Positions 1-8,788 of a DNA stretch of 64,000 nt are shown piece after piece (position 1 is the stretch's first letter; each line of letters starts with the position of its first letter). A program made the translations under genes and the position numbers. The notes below the pieces were generated by a model. The model was not told the origin of the DNA and searched no databases. It worked only from the letters and a program-made list of their open reading frames with translations. The stretch spans positions 124,001 through 188,000 of the forward strand of contig VIAD01000002.1 of assembly GCA_006546595.1 (NCBI GenBank), written 5' to 3'. This stretch comes from Moraxellaceae bacterium AER2_44_116. GTDB lineage: Bacteria > Pseudomonadota > Gammaproteobacteria > Pseudomonadales > Moraxellaceae.

Positions 1-562
1 TACCAATCACAATCAGGCTAAAGGCAATGCCAATTGGACCACTGTTATAAATTAAAGGAGGTTCTGCGCCAAATAACATCATCACCATTGCAATGATGTA
101 AAACACAGCTATACCAAGCGTCGCCATTACCACCGTTTTGACTAACATCGGCGTCGCACGGATTAAACCTGTGCTGTAAGCGCCTAACATGGCAAACATA
201 ATACCAAATGTCAGCATCACGGCTTGAAAGACAATGCCGCCAAATTGAGCATCGTAACGTGCTGAAATGGCGCCAATAAATAAGCCTTCTGCTAAGGCAT
301 ATGCAGGGGCAAGATAAGGTGCTAACTCACGTTTAAACATCAGGGCAAACACCATCACGGTGCCCGTTAGTGCGCCGCCAATTGCCCATAGCATGGCTTC
401 ACTAGGGTCAACAGTAAAACGTTGCCATGTCCAAGCTGCGGTAATCACTGTCATCGCTAATAACATCGCAAGACGGTTGATAGTACCTTTAATCGTCATT
501 CTTCCTGTGCCAGCGTGTGAGTCATCACTGAAACGCTCGCCGAGTAGTGGGTTGTCCGACAT
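1..562 (-). CDS. Bax inhibitor-1/YccA-like membrane protein (3' end outside window)
   Basis: The 187 visible residues start with a polar stretch (MSDNPLLGERF) and then run through at least six hydrophobic segments separated by short loops. The arrangement, with the segment beginning MTIKGTINR before the first membrane helix, resembles the Bax-inhibitor-1-like family (BaxI_1 type). Members are inner-membrane proteins without a settled bacterial function. The ATG at 562 is chosen because GGAGAG lies just upstream on the minus strand. The C-terminus, where conserved acidic residues of the family would lie, is missing because the window ends. It is transcribed away from the palindromic repeat at 631-693. 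Family assignment is by overall pattern, not by a decisive motif. Confidence 0.75.
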   Translation of the reverse strand, partial: MSDNPLLGERFSDDSHAGTGRMTIKGTINRLAMLLAMTVITAAWTWQRFTVDPSEAMLWAIGGALTGTVMVFALMFKRELAPYLAPAYALAEGLFIGAISARYDAQFGGIVFQAVMLTFGIMFAMLGAYSTGLIRATPMLVKTVVMATLGIAVFYIIAMVMMLFGAEPPLIYNSGPIGIAFSLIVIG

Positions 563-630
563 ATCTCTCTCCATTTTGATAGCGATAAAAGAGTCTCATC
601 CTATCACAAGCTTATCGCTCTGTTTATATC

Positions 631-693
631 CTGTAGGGGCGGTTTTAACCGCCAAATGTCAAATTAAATAGGCGAATAAATTCGCCCCTACAG
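631..693. repeat. Family A palindromic repeat (GTAGGGGCG type)
   Basis: The outer arms CTGTAGGGGCG (631-641) and CGCCCCTACAG (683-693) are perfect inverted repeats of 11 bp, and each half also folds on itself (GGCGGTTTTAACCGCC and GGCGAATAAATTCGCC). It ends 6 bp from the tex stop codon. Relatives lie at 19265, 32920, 45832 and 46613. Confidence 0.85.
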
Positions 694-698
694 AAATA

Positions 699-3020
699 CT
701 ATTTCTTCAATCCCACTTTCGCAAACAAATCAGCTAACGTGCCTGTTTTAATCGGCGTGGAGCCTTGCTGTTTTTGTGGGCTAGGGCTGTTATACGATTT
801 TTTCGTAGGTGCAGCAGCGGCTCTAGGTTCATTTCTCGGTTGTGAGCTTGGCGCAGCTTTTTCGGCCAAGCGACGAGTCAACGCAATGCGCTTACGCGCC
901 ACATCCACTTCAATCACTTTCACTTTAATAATGTCGCCCGCTTTAACAATGGCGTGTGGGTCTTTGACAAAGGTATCGGCCAACATCGAAATATGGACTA
1001 AACCATCTTGATGAACGCCAATATCAACAAACGCGCCAAAGTTAGTGACGTTAGTCACCACGCCTTCCATCACCATACCGACGGTTAAGTCTTTAATATC
1101 GCTCACGCCATCCATAAACTGAGGAGCAACAAAGGCAGGTCGTGGGTCACGTGCAGGTTTTTCTAATTCTTGCAAAATGTCTTGCACGGTCGGTAAACCA
1201 AAACGCTCATCAATATAATCAGCGGCGTTAACTTTGCGGAGAATTTCGCTATTACCCAACAGATCAGCCAGTGTAATACCTTGATTAGCGAGAATTTTTT
1301 CGACGACAGGATAGGCTTCAGGATGGACACTAGACGCATCTAAAGGATGGCTGCCGCCCGCAATACGCAAGAAACCTGCCGCTTGTTCAAAGGTTTTTGC
1401 GCCCAAACGTGGAACTTTTTTCAGCGCATCACGATTGGCAAAAATGCCATGTTCGTTACGGAAGTTCACCAAATTCTGTGCGATGGTTTTATTCAAACCC
1501 GCAATCCGTGCGAGGAGGGCAACGGAAGCCATGTTGACATCGACACCCACTGAGTTCACACAATCTTCAACGACACCATCCAAACCACGCATTAAATGCG
1601 CTTGATTGACATCGTGTTGATATTGACCGACACCAATGGCTTTCGGTTCGATTTTCACTAATTCAGCTAACGGGTCTTGTAAACGACGAGCAATCGACAC
1701 CGCACCCCGATAAACCACATCTAAAGTCGGGAATTCTTCCGCTGCCAATGCCGACGCGGAGTACACCGATGCACCTGCTTCACTGACTACAATTTTCGTT
1801 AAATTCAATTCAGAGTGTTTTTTCATTAACTCGGCAGCGAGTTGGTCAGTTTCACGCGAGGCTGTACCGTTACCAATAGCTATTAATTCAACCTGATGTT
1901 CGGCACATAATGTAGCGAGGGTATCGAGGGATTGATCCCATTCTTTTTTCGGTTCATGCGGAAAAATAACAGTGTGGTTTACTAACTGGCCAGTTTTATC
2001 CATCACCGCGACTTTGACGCCTGTACGAATACCAGGGTCTAAACCCATGGTGGCGCGTTGACCTGCGGGGGCAGCCATTAATAGATTTTTTAAGTTATGA
2101 CCAAAGACCCGAATCGCTTCACCATCAGCATGAGTTTTTAATTCGGTTAACACGCTGCTTTCTAAATGCGGTTGCAGTTTGACGCGCCATGTCCAACGCA
2201 CCACTTCATTGAGCCATGCATCAGCAGCCCGTTGTTGTTGGCTAATACCAAATTGTTGGCCAATAATGCCTTCACACGGATGCGGCAAGGTACTGTCTAA
2301 ATCGGGTAAATTGACGCTGATACTGAGAAATTGTTCATTACGACCACGAAAAGCGGCTAAAGCACGATGCGACGGCACGGTATGCAAGGCTTCGTGATAG
2401 TCAAAATAATCTCTAAATTTAGCGGCAGCTTCTTCTTTGCCAGCAATTACTTTGCTAAACAAATGGCCGTTTTCCATAAAGTAAGGGCGTAATTTCGCGA
2501 GTAAATCGGCATCTTCCGAAAAACGCTCCATCAAAATATATTTCGCGCCTTCTAATACCGCTTTAACGTCAGCATAGCCTTCACAAATAAAGGCAGTTGC
2601 TTCTTGTTCTGGTGTTAAGTCGGGATTGCTGAGTAGGTTATCCGCTAACGGTAATATGCCAGCAGTAATAGCTAATTGACCTTTGGTAACACGCTTTTGT
2701 TTGAAGGGGAGATACAGATCTTCGAGATGGGCTTTGGTATCGGCAGCGAGAATTTTTTCTTTTAATTCAGGATTTAGTTTGCCTTGCTCTTCAATGCTAC
2801 TGAGGATGGTATTTCTTCGTTCATCCAATTCGCGTAAATACAATAATCGCTCTTCTAAAAATCGTAATTGCGTATCGTCCAAGCCATCGGTGACTTCTTT
2901 ACGATAACGGGCAATAAAAGGAACAGTTGCGCCACTGTCGAGGAGTTGAATGGTGGCTTCAACTTGCTCAGGTTTAACACTAAGTTCTTGAGCGATTTTG
3001 AGACTGAGAGAATTCATCAT
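699..3020 (-). CDS. tex: Tex-family transcription accessory / RNA-binding protein
   Basis: This 773-residue protein has the full Tex layout: a helical N-terminal domain, a central YqgF/RNase H-like domain (about 320-450, with MGLDPGIRTG), a helix-hairpin-helix region (about 480-570), and a C-terminal S1 RNA-binding domain (about 645-715, containing NFGAFVDIGVHQDGLVHIS). The last ~58 residues are basic and Ala/Pro/Gln-rich, an extension that varies in the family. Tex proteins bind nucleic acid and influence transcription and virulence-gene expression in several bacteria; the exact reaction is unknown. Two adjacent ATG codons (3020, 3017) could start it, and neither has a strong ribosome-binding site. 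It appears monocistronic. Confidence 0.95.
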   Translation of the reverse strand: MMNSLSLKIAQELSVKPEQVEATIQLLDSGATVPFIARYRKEVTDGLDDTQLRFLEERLLYLRELDERRNTILSSIEEQGKLNPELKEKILAADTKAHLEDLYLPFKQKRVTKGQLAITAGILPLADNLLSNPDLTPEQEATAFICEGYADVKAVLEGAKYILMERFSEDADLLAKLRPYFMENGHLFSKVIAGKEEAAAKFRDYFDYHEALHTVPSHRALAAFRGRNEQFLSISVNLPDLDSTLPHPCEGIIGQQFGISQQQRAADAWLNEVVRWTWRVKLQPHLESSVLTELKTHADGEAIRVFGHNLKNLLMAAPAGQRATMGLDPGIRTGVKVAVMDKTGQLVNHTVIFPHEPKKEWDQSLDTLATLCAEHQVELIAIGNGTASRETDQLAAELMKKHSELNLTKIVVSEAGASVYSASALAAEEFPTLDVVYRGAVSIARRLQDPLAELVKIEPKAIGVGQYQHDVNQAHLMRGLDGVVEDCVNSVGVDVNMASVALLARIAGLNKTIAQNLVNFRNEHGIFANRDALKKVPRLGAKTFEQAAGFLRIAGGSHPLDASSVHPEAYPVVEKILANQGITLADLLGNSEILRKVNAADYIDERFGLPTVQDILQELEKPARDPRPAFVAPQFMDGVSDIKDLTVGMVMEGVVTNVTNFGAFVDIGVHQDGLVHISMLADTFVKDPHAIVKAGDIIKVKVIEVDVARKRIALTRRLAEKAAPSSQPRNEPRAAAAPTKKSYNSPSPQKQQGSTPIKTGTLADLFAKVGLKK

Positions 3021-3176
3021 GCAAGGCCGTACGGGTTAGCTTAAAATGTGCCGCATTATAACCATCCCACATGACCAAACTAGCCCTTAATTTGGCTATT
3101 TTCTTTGAGAGATTGAATCTGTCGATAGTGCGTGTTAAGTATTACCGCAAAGTGTGTCTATGTATTCCGTTCGCAC

Positions 3177-3219
3177 TGAGCTTGTCGAAGTGTGCTGTGC
3201 AAATGGTTCGACAGGCTCA
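3177..3219. repeat. REP-like palindrome (TGAGCTTGTCGAA)
   Basis: TGAGCTTGTCGAA at 3177-3189 faces TTCGACAGGCTCA at 3207-3219, matching in 12 of 13 positions as an inverted repeat. This REP core is common in many bacterial genomes. It lies in the 280-bp gap between the divergent tex and frmA; nothing else is evident in that gap apart from the frmA ribosome-binding site. Confidence 0.75.
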
Positions 3220-3300
3220 CCATAAACGGTGAAACTTCTGCTGAGATAATTAGGCGTATTTTAACAAACCCTCTTTTAAATTATTAACAAGGAATCCCCC

Positions 3301-4407
3301 ATGAAAACTCGTGCCGCCGTTGCTTGGCAAGCTGGTAAACCATTAACGATTGAAGAAGTTGAACTGCAAGGGCCTAAAGCTGGCGAAGTATTAGTCGAAA
3401 TTAAAGCGACAGGTATTTGCCACACCGATTATTACACGCTGTCAGGTGCAGACCCTGAAGGTTTATTTCCTGCGATTTTAGGCCATGAAGGGGCGGGCGT
3501 GGTGGTTGATGTCGGTGCAGGCGTGAAGTCGCTGCGTAAAGGCGACCACGTGATTCCTTTATATACGCCTGAATGCCGTGAATGTAAGTTTTGTTTATCG
3601 CAAAAAACCAATTTGTGCCAAGCGATTCGTAGCACCCAAGGCCGAGGATTAATGCCCGATGCCACCAGCCGTTTCTCGTTAAATGGTCAGCCCTTATTGC
3701 ATTATATGGGAACGTCTACGTTCTCAAATTACATCGTTGTCCCCGAAATTGCCTTAGCAAAAATTCGTGAAGACGCACCGTTTGATAAAGTTTGTTATAT
3801 CGGCTGTGGTGTGACCACAGGTTTGGGCGCAGTGTTGTTTACCGCTAAAGTAGAAGCAGGCGCAAATGTCGTGGTGTTTGGTTTGGGTGGCATTGGTTTG
3901 AATGTCATTCAAGGGGCAAAAATGGTTGGTGCGGGCAAAATTATTGGTGTCGATATTAACCCTGCGCGTCAAGAACTTGCCCGTCAATTTGGCATGACGC
4001 ACTTTATCAATCCCAACGAAGTGGAAAATGTCGTCGATGCCATTATTCAACTGACTGACGGTGGCGCAGATTACAGTTTTGAATGTATTGGTAATACTAA
4101 AGTCATGCGTCAAGCTTTGGAATGCTGTCATAAAGGCTGGGGACAAAGCATTATTATTGGTGTCGCCGAAGCAGGGGCAGAAATTAGCACACGTCCCTTC
4201 CAATTAGTGACAGGCAGAACATGGAAAGGCTCGGCGTTTGGTGGCGCGCGTGGTCGTACCGATGTACCTAAAATCGTCGATTGGTATATGGAAGGTAAAA
4301 TCAATATTGATTCGCTCATCACTCATACCTTAAAACTCGAAGACATTAACGAAGGGTTTAGATTGATGAAAGCAGGCGAGTCAATTCGTTCTGTAGTGGT
4401 GTTTTAA
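3301..4407 (+). CDS. frmA: S-(hydroxymethyl)glutathione dehydrogenase (class III alcohol dehydrogenase)
   Basis: This zinc-dependent dehydrogenase oxidises the spontaneous formaldehyde-glutathione adduct to S-formylglutathione with NAD+, a cytoplasmic detoxification step. Of 368 residues, the catalytic zinc ligands Cys40 and His62 (GHEGAG) are present, as are the four structural-zinc cysteines 92, 95, 98 and 106. A Rossmann segment GLGGIGLNV follows in the second half. Length and motifs are typical of class III enzymes. AAGGA sits about 10 bases before the ATG. It ends two bases before fghA, so the two are surely co-transcribed and carry out successive reactions. Confidence 0.96.
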   Translation: MKTRAAVAWQAGKPLTIEEVELQGPKAGEVLVEIKATGICHTDYYTLSGADPEGLFPAILGHEGAGVVVDVGAGVKSLRKGDHVIPLYTPECRECKFCLSQKTNLCQAIRSTQGRGLMPDATSRFSLNGQPLLHYMGTSTFSNYIVVPEIALAKIREDAPFDKVCYIGCGVTTGLGAVLFTAKVEAGANVVVFGLGGIGLNVIQGAKMVGAGKIIGVDINPARQELARQFGMTHFINPNEVENVVDAIIQLTDGGADYSFECIGNTKVMRQALECCHKGWGQSIIIGVAEAGAEISTRPFQLVTGRTWKGSAFGGARGRTDVPKIVDWYMEGKINIDSLITHTLKLEDINEGFRLMKAGESIRSVVVF

Positions 4408-4409
4408 TC

Positions 4410-5255
4410 ATGGCGGTCTTTGAAACCCGTAGCACACACGCCTGTTTTGGCGGTCTGCAAGGCTTTTATCAGCATCAATCGGCGGTGATTGGTTTACCGA
4501 TGCGTTTTGCTGTTTATCAACCGCCACAAGCACAACATGGCAAAGTGCCTGTGTTGTTTTATTTGGCAGGTTTAACCTGTACCGAAGAAACTTTTGCCAT
4601 TAAAGCAGGCGCGCAACGCTTGGCGGCAGAATATGGTTTGATGGTGGTGACACTGGATACCAGTCCGCGCGGTGCAGGTATTGCAGGCGAAGCCGATTAT
4701 TGGGATTTTGGTGTCGGCGCGGGCTTTTATTTAGATGCGACGCAAGAGCCGTGGTCACAACATTACCGTATGGAAAGTTATGTTACCCAAGAATTGCGCG
4801 ATTTGATTCTTAATCATTTTCCTGCTGATGCGAGCAAAGTTGGGATTTTTGGGCATTCGATGGGCGGACATGGCGCGTTGGTGTTGGCGTTGCGTCATCC
4901 TGAGTTATATCAATCGGTGTCGGCTTTTGCGCCAATTGCTGCACCGAGTCAATGTCCGTGGGGGCAAAAAGCCTTTAGTCATTATTTAGGTGAAGATACG
5001 GCAATATGGCGCGCTTATGATGCCAGCGCATTAGTAGAAGATGGCAAGCGTGTGTCGCCTATTTTGATAGACCAAGGATTAAGTGACCAATTTTTAGTAA
5101 ATCAACTGAATCCCGATGTATTTGAAGCCGCCTGTCAGCAACATAATCAGCATTTAACCTTGCGTCGTCATGATGGTTACGATCATGGTTATTATTTTAT
5201 TAGCACGTTTATAGCGGATCATTTTGCGCATCATGTGCGGTGTTTGGTGGGGTAG
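4410..5255 (+). CDS. fghA: S-formylglutathione hydrolase
   Basis: An esterase-D-type alpha/beta hydrolase of 281 residues that splits S-formylglutathione into formate and glutathione. The nucleophile is Ser150 in GHSMGG, and the triad is completed by Asp226 and His259 (DHGYYF). The sequence TCTEETF near residue 60 is typical of the family's oxyanion region. It follows frmA with a two-base gap and so completes the glutathione-dependent formaldehyde route. No regulator of the FrmR type is adjacent, unlike the E. coli frmRAB operon. Confidence 0.96.
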   Translation: MAVFETRSTHACFGGLQGFYQHQSAVIGLPMRFAVYQPPQAQHGKVPVLFYLAGLTCTEETFAIKAGAQRLAAEYGLMVVTLDTSPRGAGIAGEADYWDFGVGAGFYLDATQEPWSQHYRMESYVTQELRDLILNHFPADASKVGIFGHSMGGHGALVLALRHPELYQSVSAFAPIAAPSQCPWGQKAFSHYLGEDTAIWRAYDASALVEDGKRVSPILIDQGLSDQFLVNQLNPDVFEAACQQHNQHLTLRRHDGYDHGYYFISTFIADHFAHHVRCLVG

Positions 5256-5265
5256 TTAAGATATT

Positions 5266-5382
5266 GTAGGAAGGGTAGATGAAGGAAACCCATCATTGAC
5301 GGGTTGAACATGGCGGTGGACTATTAAGGAATCTTGTACAAGCCATTGTTTGTGATGGGTTTCGTGCCTCTATTCATCCTAC
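5266..5382. repeat. Family E palindromic element (GTAGG...CCTAC)
   Basis: The left part (GTAGGAAGGGTAGATGAAGG then AAACCCATCA) and the right part (TGATGGGTTTCG then CATCCTAC) form an imperfect inverted repeat of about 30 bp per arm with a ~55-bp centre. It fills the gap after fghA. Only one copy is present in this window. Confidence 0.6.
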
Positions 5383-5401
5383 GCTTGCTGAGAGAGTAAT
5401 T

Positions 5402-5884
5402 ATGTCTTTTAGAGATTCTACAGATGCAGAATTAGCTAACAGTTATCTGCAACGCTATTACAACGAAGTTCCACAATATGTGCAACAGCGGCATAACTAT
5501 AACTACCCATTAAAGTCTAAGGCATCCTGCTATGTTGATGATAGTGGAGCTGTAGTCATTGGCCTAAATGGAGTTATTGCAAGCCCAGGTGAAGATCATC
5601 CCGCTTCTTATGCTTTTTTTATGGGTAAAGATATAGTCTTATTTCAATATGGTGAAAAAAGATTTTTATATGATGATAAAAATGATGTTAGTGGTATTAT
5701 CTTCAAGGTTCTTCCTTATGCTCTTCCAGAGAACTTCCCAGTATCTGATAATGTTTTTAGAGAAATGATCATTGATCTTCTGTTAAATTGTGTTGTTCCG
5801 TTCAGGAATACTTTCTACATAAAGTACACTAAAAACGAAGTTCTTTTTAATCAGTCTTTTATTCCTGTTGGCAACAAAAGATAA
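5402..5884 (+). CDS. Hypothetical 160-residue protein
   Basis: I do not recognise this family. The protein is soluble, with no signal peptide or membrane segment, and is rich in Tyr, Phe and Asp (a YYNEVPQY stretch near residue 19, FLYDDKND near 97). It has the size and composition of small Smi1/immunity-like proteins, but no diagnostic motif was seen, so this is not a claim. GAGAG lies before the ATG. It is more AT-rich than the formaldehyde genes upstream and is bracketed by two palindromic elements, so it may be a mobile single-gene insertion. Confidence 0.6.
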   Translation: MSFRDSTDAELANSYLQRYYNEVPQYVQQRHNYNYPLKSKASCYVDDSGAVVIGLNGVIASPGEDHPASYAFFMGKDIVLFQYGEKRFLYDDKNDVSGIIFKVLPYALPENFPVSDNVFREMIIDLLLNCVVPFRNTFYIKYTKNEVLFNQSFIPVGNKR

Positions 5885-5897
5885 ATTTTATTAAGCA

Positions 5898-5962
5898 TAG
5901 GGTGCGTACTACGCACCATTATTATTGGCTATCAACTCCTGTGGTGCGCTATGTGCACCCTA
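5898..5962. repeat. Family D palindromic element (AGGGTGCGT...)
   Basis: AGGGTGCGTACTACGCACC and GGTGCGCTATGTGCACCCT form two self-complementary halves that are also inverted with respect to each other. The element sits between the converging ends of the hypothetical gene at 5402 and the CBS protein gene, where it could act as a shared transcript end. One copy in this window. Confidence 0.75.
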
Positions 5963-5973
5963 CAAAACTGAGT

Positions 5974-6414
5974 TTAATAACTCTCACCGCGAATATATTG
6001 TTCGAGTTGTTGGATTAAATATTTTTGTTCTTGCATGGTGCTTTCTAATAAATCACGGATTGAAATCATGGCGAGCAGCTTACCGTTTTCGACCACAGGT
6101 AAATGGCGAATGCGTTTATCGGTCATTAACTGCATACAGGCTTCCATGTCAAAATTGGGTGATACTGTAAAGGGGTTAGCCGTCATAATGTCGCTAACTG
6201 TCGTTGTTTGCGATGCACGCCCCATCAGCTCAACTTTCTTTAAGTAATCGCGTTCACTCACGATACCCACTAGAGCGTCATTCTCGGTGACGAGCAAAGC
6301 ACCCACGCCTTTTTCGGTCATCAGCTTAATAGCATCCCAAACCGTGGCGGTAGGGATAATACTAAAAGTGTCATTATTCCCTTTGGCGTTTAAAACGTCC
6401 CTTACCTTTTTCAT
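5974..6414 (-). CDS. CBS-domain pair protein
   Basis: The 146-residue protein consists almost entirely of two CBS motifs, roughly residues 8-65 (ATVWDAIKLM, VGIVSERDYLKK) and 72-130 (DMEACMQLMTDKRIRHLPVV, ISIRDLL), followed by a short acidic helix. CBS pairs bind adenosyl ligands such as AMP, ATP or SAM and usually sense energy state, but a stand-alone pair gives no target. The ATG at 6414 is preferred because AAGGG lies 7-10 bases upstream on the minus strand; the same frame extends to 6522 but that part has no family similarity. It is monocistronic and points away from chrA. Confidence 0.9.
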   Translation of the reverse strand: MKKVRDVLNAKGNNDTFSIIPTATVWDAIKLMTEKGVGALLVTENDALVGIVSERDYLKKVELMGRASQTTTVSDIMTANPFTVSPNFDMEACMQLMTDKRIRHLPVVENGKLLAMISIRDLLESTMQEQKYLIQQLEQYIRGESY

Positions 6415-6626
6415 AATATCACCCTTAATCTGTTGGTCTTGGCTATTGGTGGCGATAACCTTGTAGAGCAGGCTACTGACGAGTCCGAGATTACCTTCTC
6501 GCGGGTTATTTGACAACGGCATTAGAAAGCCACAGCCTACCTGTCAATAGCCATTTCCTTTAAAATATATTTTCCCAGTAATCCGTGCGAGCTACAGAAT
6601 GCTACGCCTAATTTTAGGATGTTTAC

Positions 6627-7937
6627 ATGTCAGCTCCCATCATGCCTAGTTTTTGGCAAACCGTTATCTTTTGGCTAAAAATGGGCTTGCTCAGTTTTGG
6701 CGGGCCTGCGGGACAAATTTCCCTCATGCACAAAGAGTTAGTTGAAGATAAACGCTGGATTTCCGAAAGTCGTTTTTTACACGCGCTCAATTACTGCATG
6801 ATTCTGCCCGGCCCTGAAGCCCAACAATTGGCGACATACATCGGTTGGTTGATGTACGGTCGATGGGGCGGTATTGTTGCAGGCGGTTTATTTGTTTTGC
6901 CGTCATTGTTGTTGTTTTGGTTGTTGGGTTGGCTGTATATGCGTTTTGGTCAACTGCCGTCATTACAAGCCATATTGTGGGGTATTAAGCCCGTTGTCGT
7001 GGCATTGGTGTTGGCGGCGGCTTTTAGGTTGGGTAAAAAAACGCTGAAAAACCCGTACTTATGGGTAATCAGTGGCGCGTCATTAGTGGCTATGCAAGTG
7101 GGTTTAGATTTTGCGCTGATTTTGGCGTTAGCGGCAGGCGTGGGCGTTGCTTTATCACATTGGCAACCGCAATTGTTTGTTGGCGGTGGACACGGAACGA
7201 ATCATAAGAACTATGGTGAGGCAATCATTGACGACCATTCTTCCATCCCCCCTCACGCGCAATGGACAAAAAAAAGTAGTTTTACCATCTTATTTGTTGG
7301 CATCACTTTATGGTTGGTGGCAATAGGATTTTTAGTGCAGATTTTTGGCGCAGATAGTTTACTCACGAATATTGGCGTATTTTTTAGTAAAGCGGCATTG
7401 TTGACGTTTGGTGGTGCGTATGCGGTTTTACCGTATGTTAATCAAGCCGCAGTCATTGATTATCAATGGTTAACACAAGCCCAAATGATGGATGGTTTAG
7501 CCTTAGGCGAAAGCACACCCGGCCCGTTAATTATGATTGTCGCCTTTGTCGGTTTTGTCGCAGGTTGGCAACAAGCCGTATTTGCCGATCCCTTATGGTC
7601 GGGAATGTTGGTGGCCTCCGTAGCGACGTTTTTTACCTTTTTACCCTCATTTATTTTTATTTTTTTAGGCGCGCCATTGGTCGAAGCCAGTCGCAACATG
7701 CCGAAATTGACTGCGCCATTAACCGCGATCAGCGTGGCAGTGGTGGGAGTGATTGTTAATTTGGGATTATTCTTTGCTCAACACGTATTTTGGCCACACG
7801 GTTTGACACAATCCTTTGATTTCATGGCAATATCACTGACAATTGCTTCGTTAATTGCGCTGATACGATTTAATGTCAATGTCTTGTACTTATTGCCTGT
7901 ATCAGCCAGTTTCGGTTTTGTGGTAAAACTGCTCTAG
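6627..7937 (+). CDS. chrA: ChrA-type chromate transporter
   Basis: An inner-membrane protein of 436 residues built from two homologous CHR domains. The first begins LLSFGGPAGQ (about residue 18) and has the motif LPGPEAQQLA; the second begins LLTFGGAYAVLPY (about residue 253) and has STPGPLIM. About 10-12 hydrophobic segments are visible. Family members export chromate by proton-linked transport, though many homologues are annotated only from sequence. AGGATG precedes the ATG. No chrB-type regulator is next to it. Confidence 0.92.
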   Translation: MSAPIMPSFWQTVIFWLKMGLLSFGGPAGQISLMHKELVEDKRWISESRFLHALNYCMILPGPEAQQLATYIGWLMYGRWGGIVAGGLFVLPSLLLFWLLGWLYMRFGQLPSLQAILWGIKPVVVALVLAAAFRLGKKTLKNPYLWVISGASLVAMQVGLDFALILALAAGVGVALSHWQPQLFVGGGHGTNHKNYGEAIIDDHSSIPPHAQWTKKSSFTILFVGITLWLVAIGFLVQIFGADSLLTNIGVFFSKAALLTFGGAYAVLPYVNQAAVIDYQWLTQAQMMDGLALGESTPGPLIMIVAFVGFVAGWQQAVFADPLWSGMLVASVATFFTFLPSFIFIFLGAPLVEASRNMPKLTAPLTAISVAVVGVIVNLGLFFAQHVFWPHGLTQSFDFMAISLTIASLIALIRFNVNVLYLLPVSASFGFVVKLL

Positions 7938-8001
7938 ACTTATGCCTTACCTAAGTCATAAAAAGTGCTAATTCATTATAATTTTGCCTTGAGAGAGACT
8001 C

Positions 8002-8733
8002 ATGGATACGCAAACCCATCTAGAAATACATAAAATTTTAGTTGTTGATGATGATGTTCGCTTACGCACCTTGTTGCAGCGATTTTTAGAAGAACACGGT
8101 TATAGCGTAAAAGCCGTTCCCGATGCTTTACAAATGGATAGAGTCTTGGCGCGTGAGTTGTTTTCATTGATGGTACTGGACTTTATGTTACCGGGTGAAG
8201 ATGGTTTGTCGATTTGCCGTCGTTTACGTTCCGCTAATAATCCCATGCCCATCATTATGTTGACGGCTCGTGGTGCGGATGCTGACCGTATTAGCGGCTT
8301 AGATGCAGGCGCAGATGACTATTTACCCAAACCGTTTAATCCTCAAGAATTGCTAGCCCGAATTAAAGCCGTGTTACGTCGTCAAGTGCGTGAATTACCG
8401 GGTGCGCCTTCACAACATGCCGAAGTCATTAATTTTGGCTCTTGGGAACTGGATTTATCCACCCGCGAATTTCACAAAGATGGCGAATCGGTTTCCTTAA
8501 CGACAGGCGAATTTGCCGTCTTAAAAGCCTTAGTACAGCATCCTCGTGAACCCTTAACGCGTGACAAACTCATGAATTTAGCGCGAGGCCGTGAGTGGGG
8601 AGCAATGGAGCGTTCAATTGATGTTCAAGTATCGCGTTTGCGGCGTTTGATTGAAGAAAATCCTGCTAAAGCCCGTTATATTCAAACGGTCTGGGGGGTA
8701 GGTTATGTGTTTGTTCCCGATGGTAAGGCATAA
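8002..8733 (+). CDS. ompR: OmpR-type response regulator
   Basis: This 243-residue regulator has an N-terminal receiver with the acidic cluster Asp16-Asp18, phospho-acceptor Asp60 (VLDFMLPGEDG) and Lys110 (LPKPF). A C-terminal winged helix (about 140-238, ending YIQTVWGVGYVF) follows. It is the partner of the histidine kinase 55 bases downstream. OmpR regulates outer-membrane proteins in response to osmolarity and envelope conditions, and an OmpA-like gene lies about 2.6 kb away, but no binding site was identified. The second-half sequence (GREWGAMERSIDVQVSRLRR) is close to OmpR rather than to PhoB or CpxR. Confidence 0.94.
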   Translation: MDTQTHLEIHKILVVDDDVRLRTLLQRFLEEHGYSVKAVPDALQMDRVLARELFSLMVLDFMLPGEDGLSICRRLRSANNPMPIIMLTARGADADRISGLDAGADDYLPKPFNPQELLARIKAVLRRQVRELPGAPSQHAEVINFGSWELDLSTREFHKDGESVSLTTGEFAVLKALVQHPREPLTRDKLMNLARGREWGAMERSIDVQVSRLRRLIEENPAKARYIQTVWGVGYVFVPDGKA

Positions 8734-8788
8734 CCATCTGTAATAGCAGTTGTAACCGCCATCAAAAATAAGACAGAGAAAGGTCAGT

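Noticed and set aside
3754..4203. 149-codon minus-strand frame inside frmA
   Set aside because: Antisense shadow of a strongly conserved dehydrogenase gene, with no family similarity.
6415..6522. N-terminal extension of the CBS protein
   Set aside because: The frame is open, but the ribosome-binding site and the start of family similarity both point to 6414.
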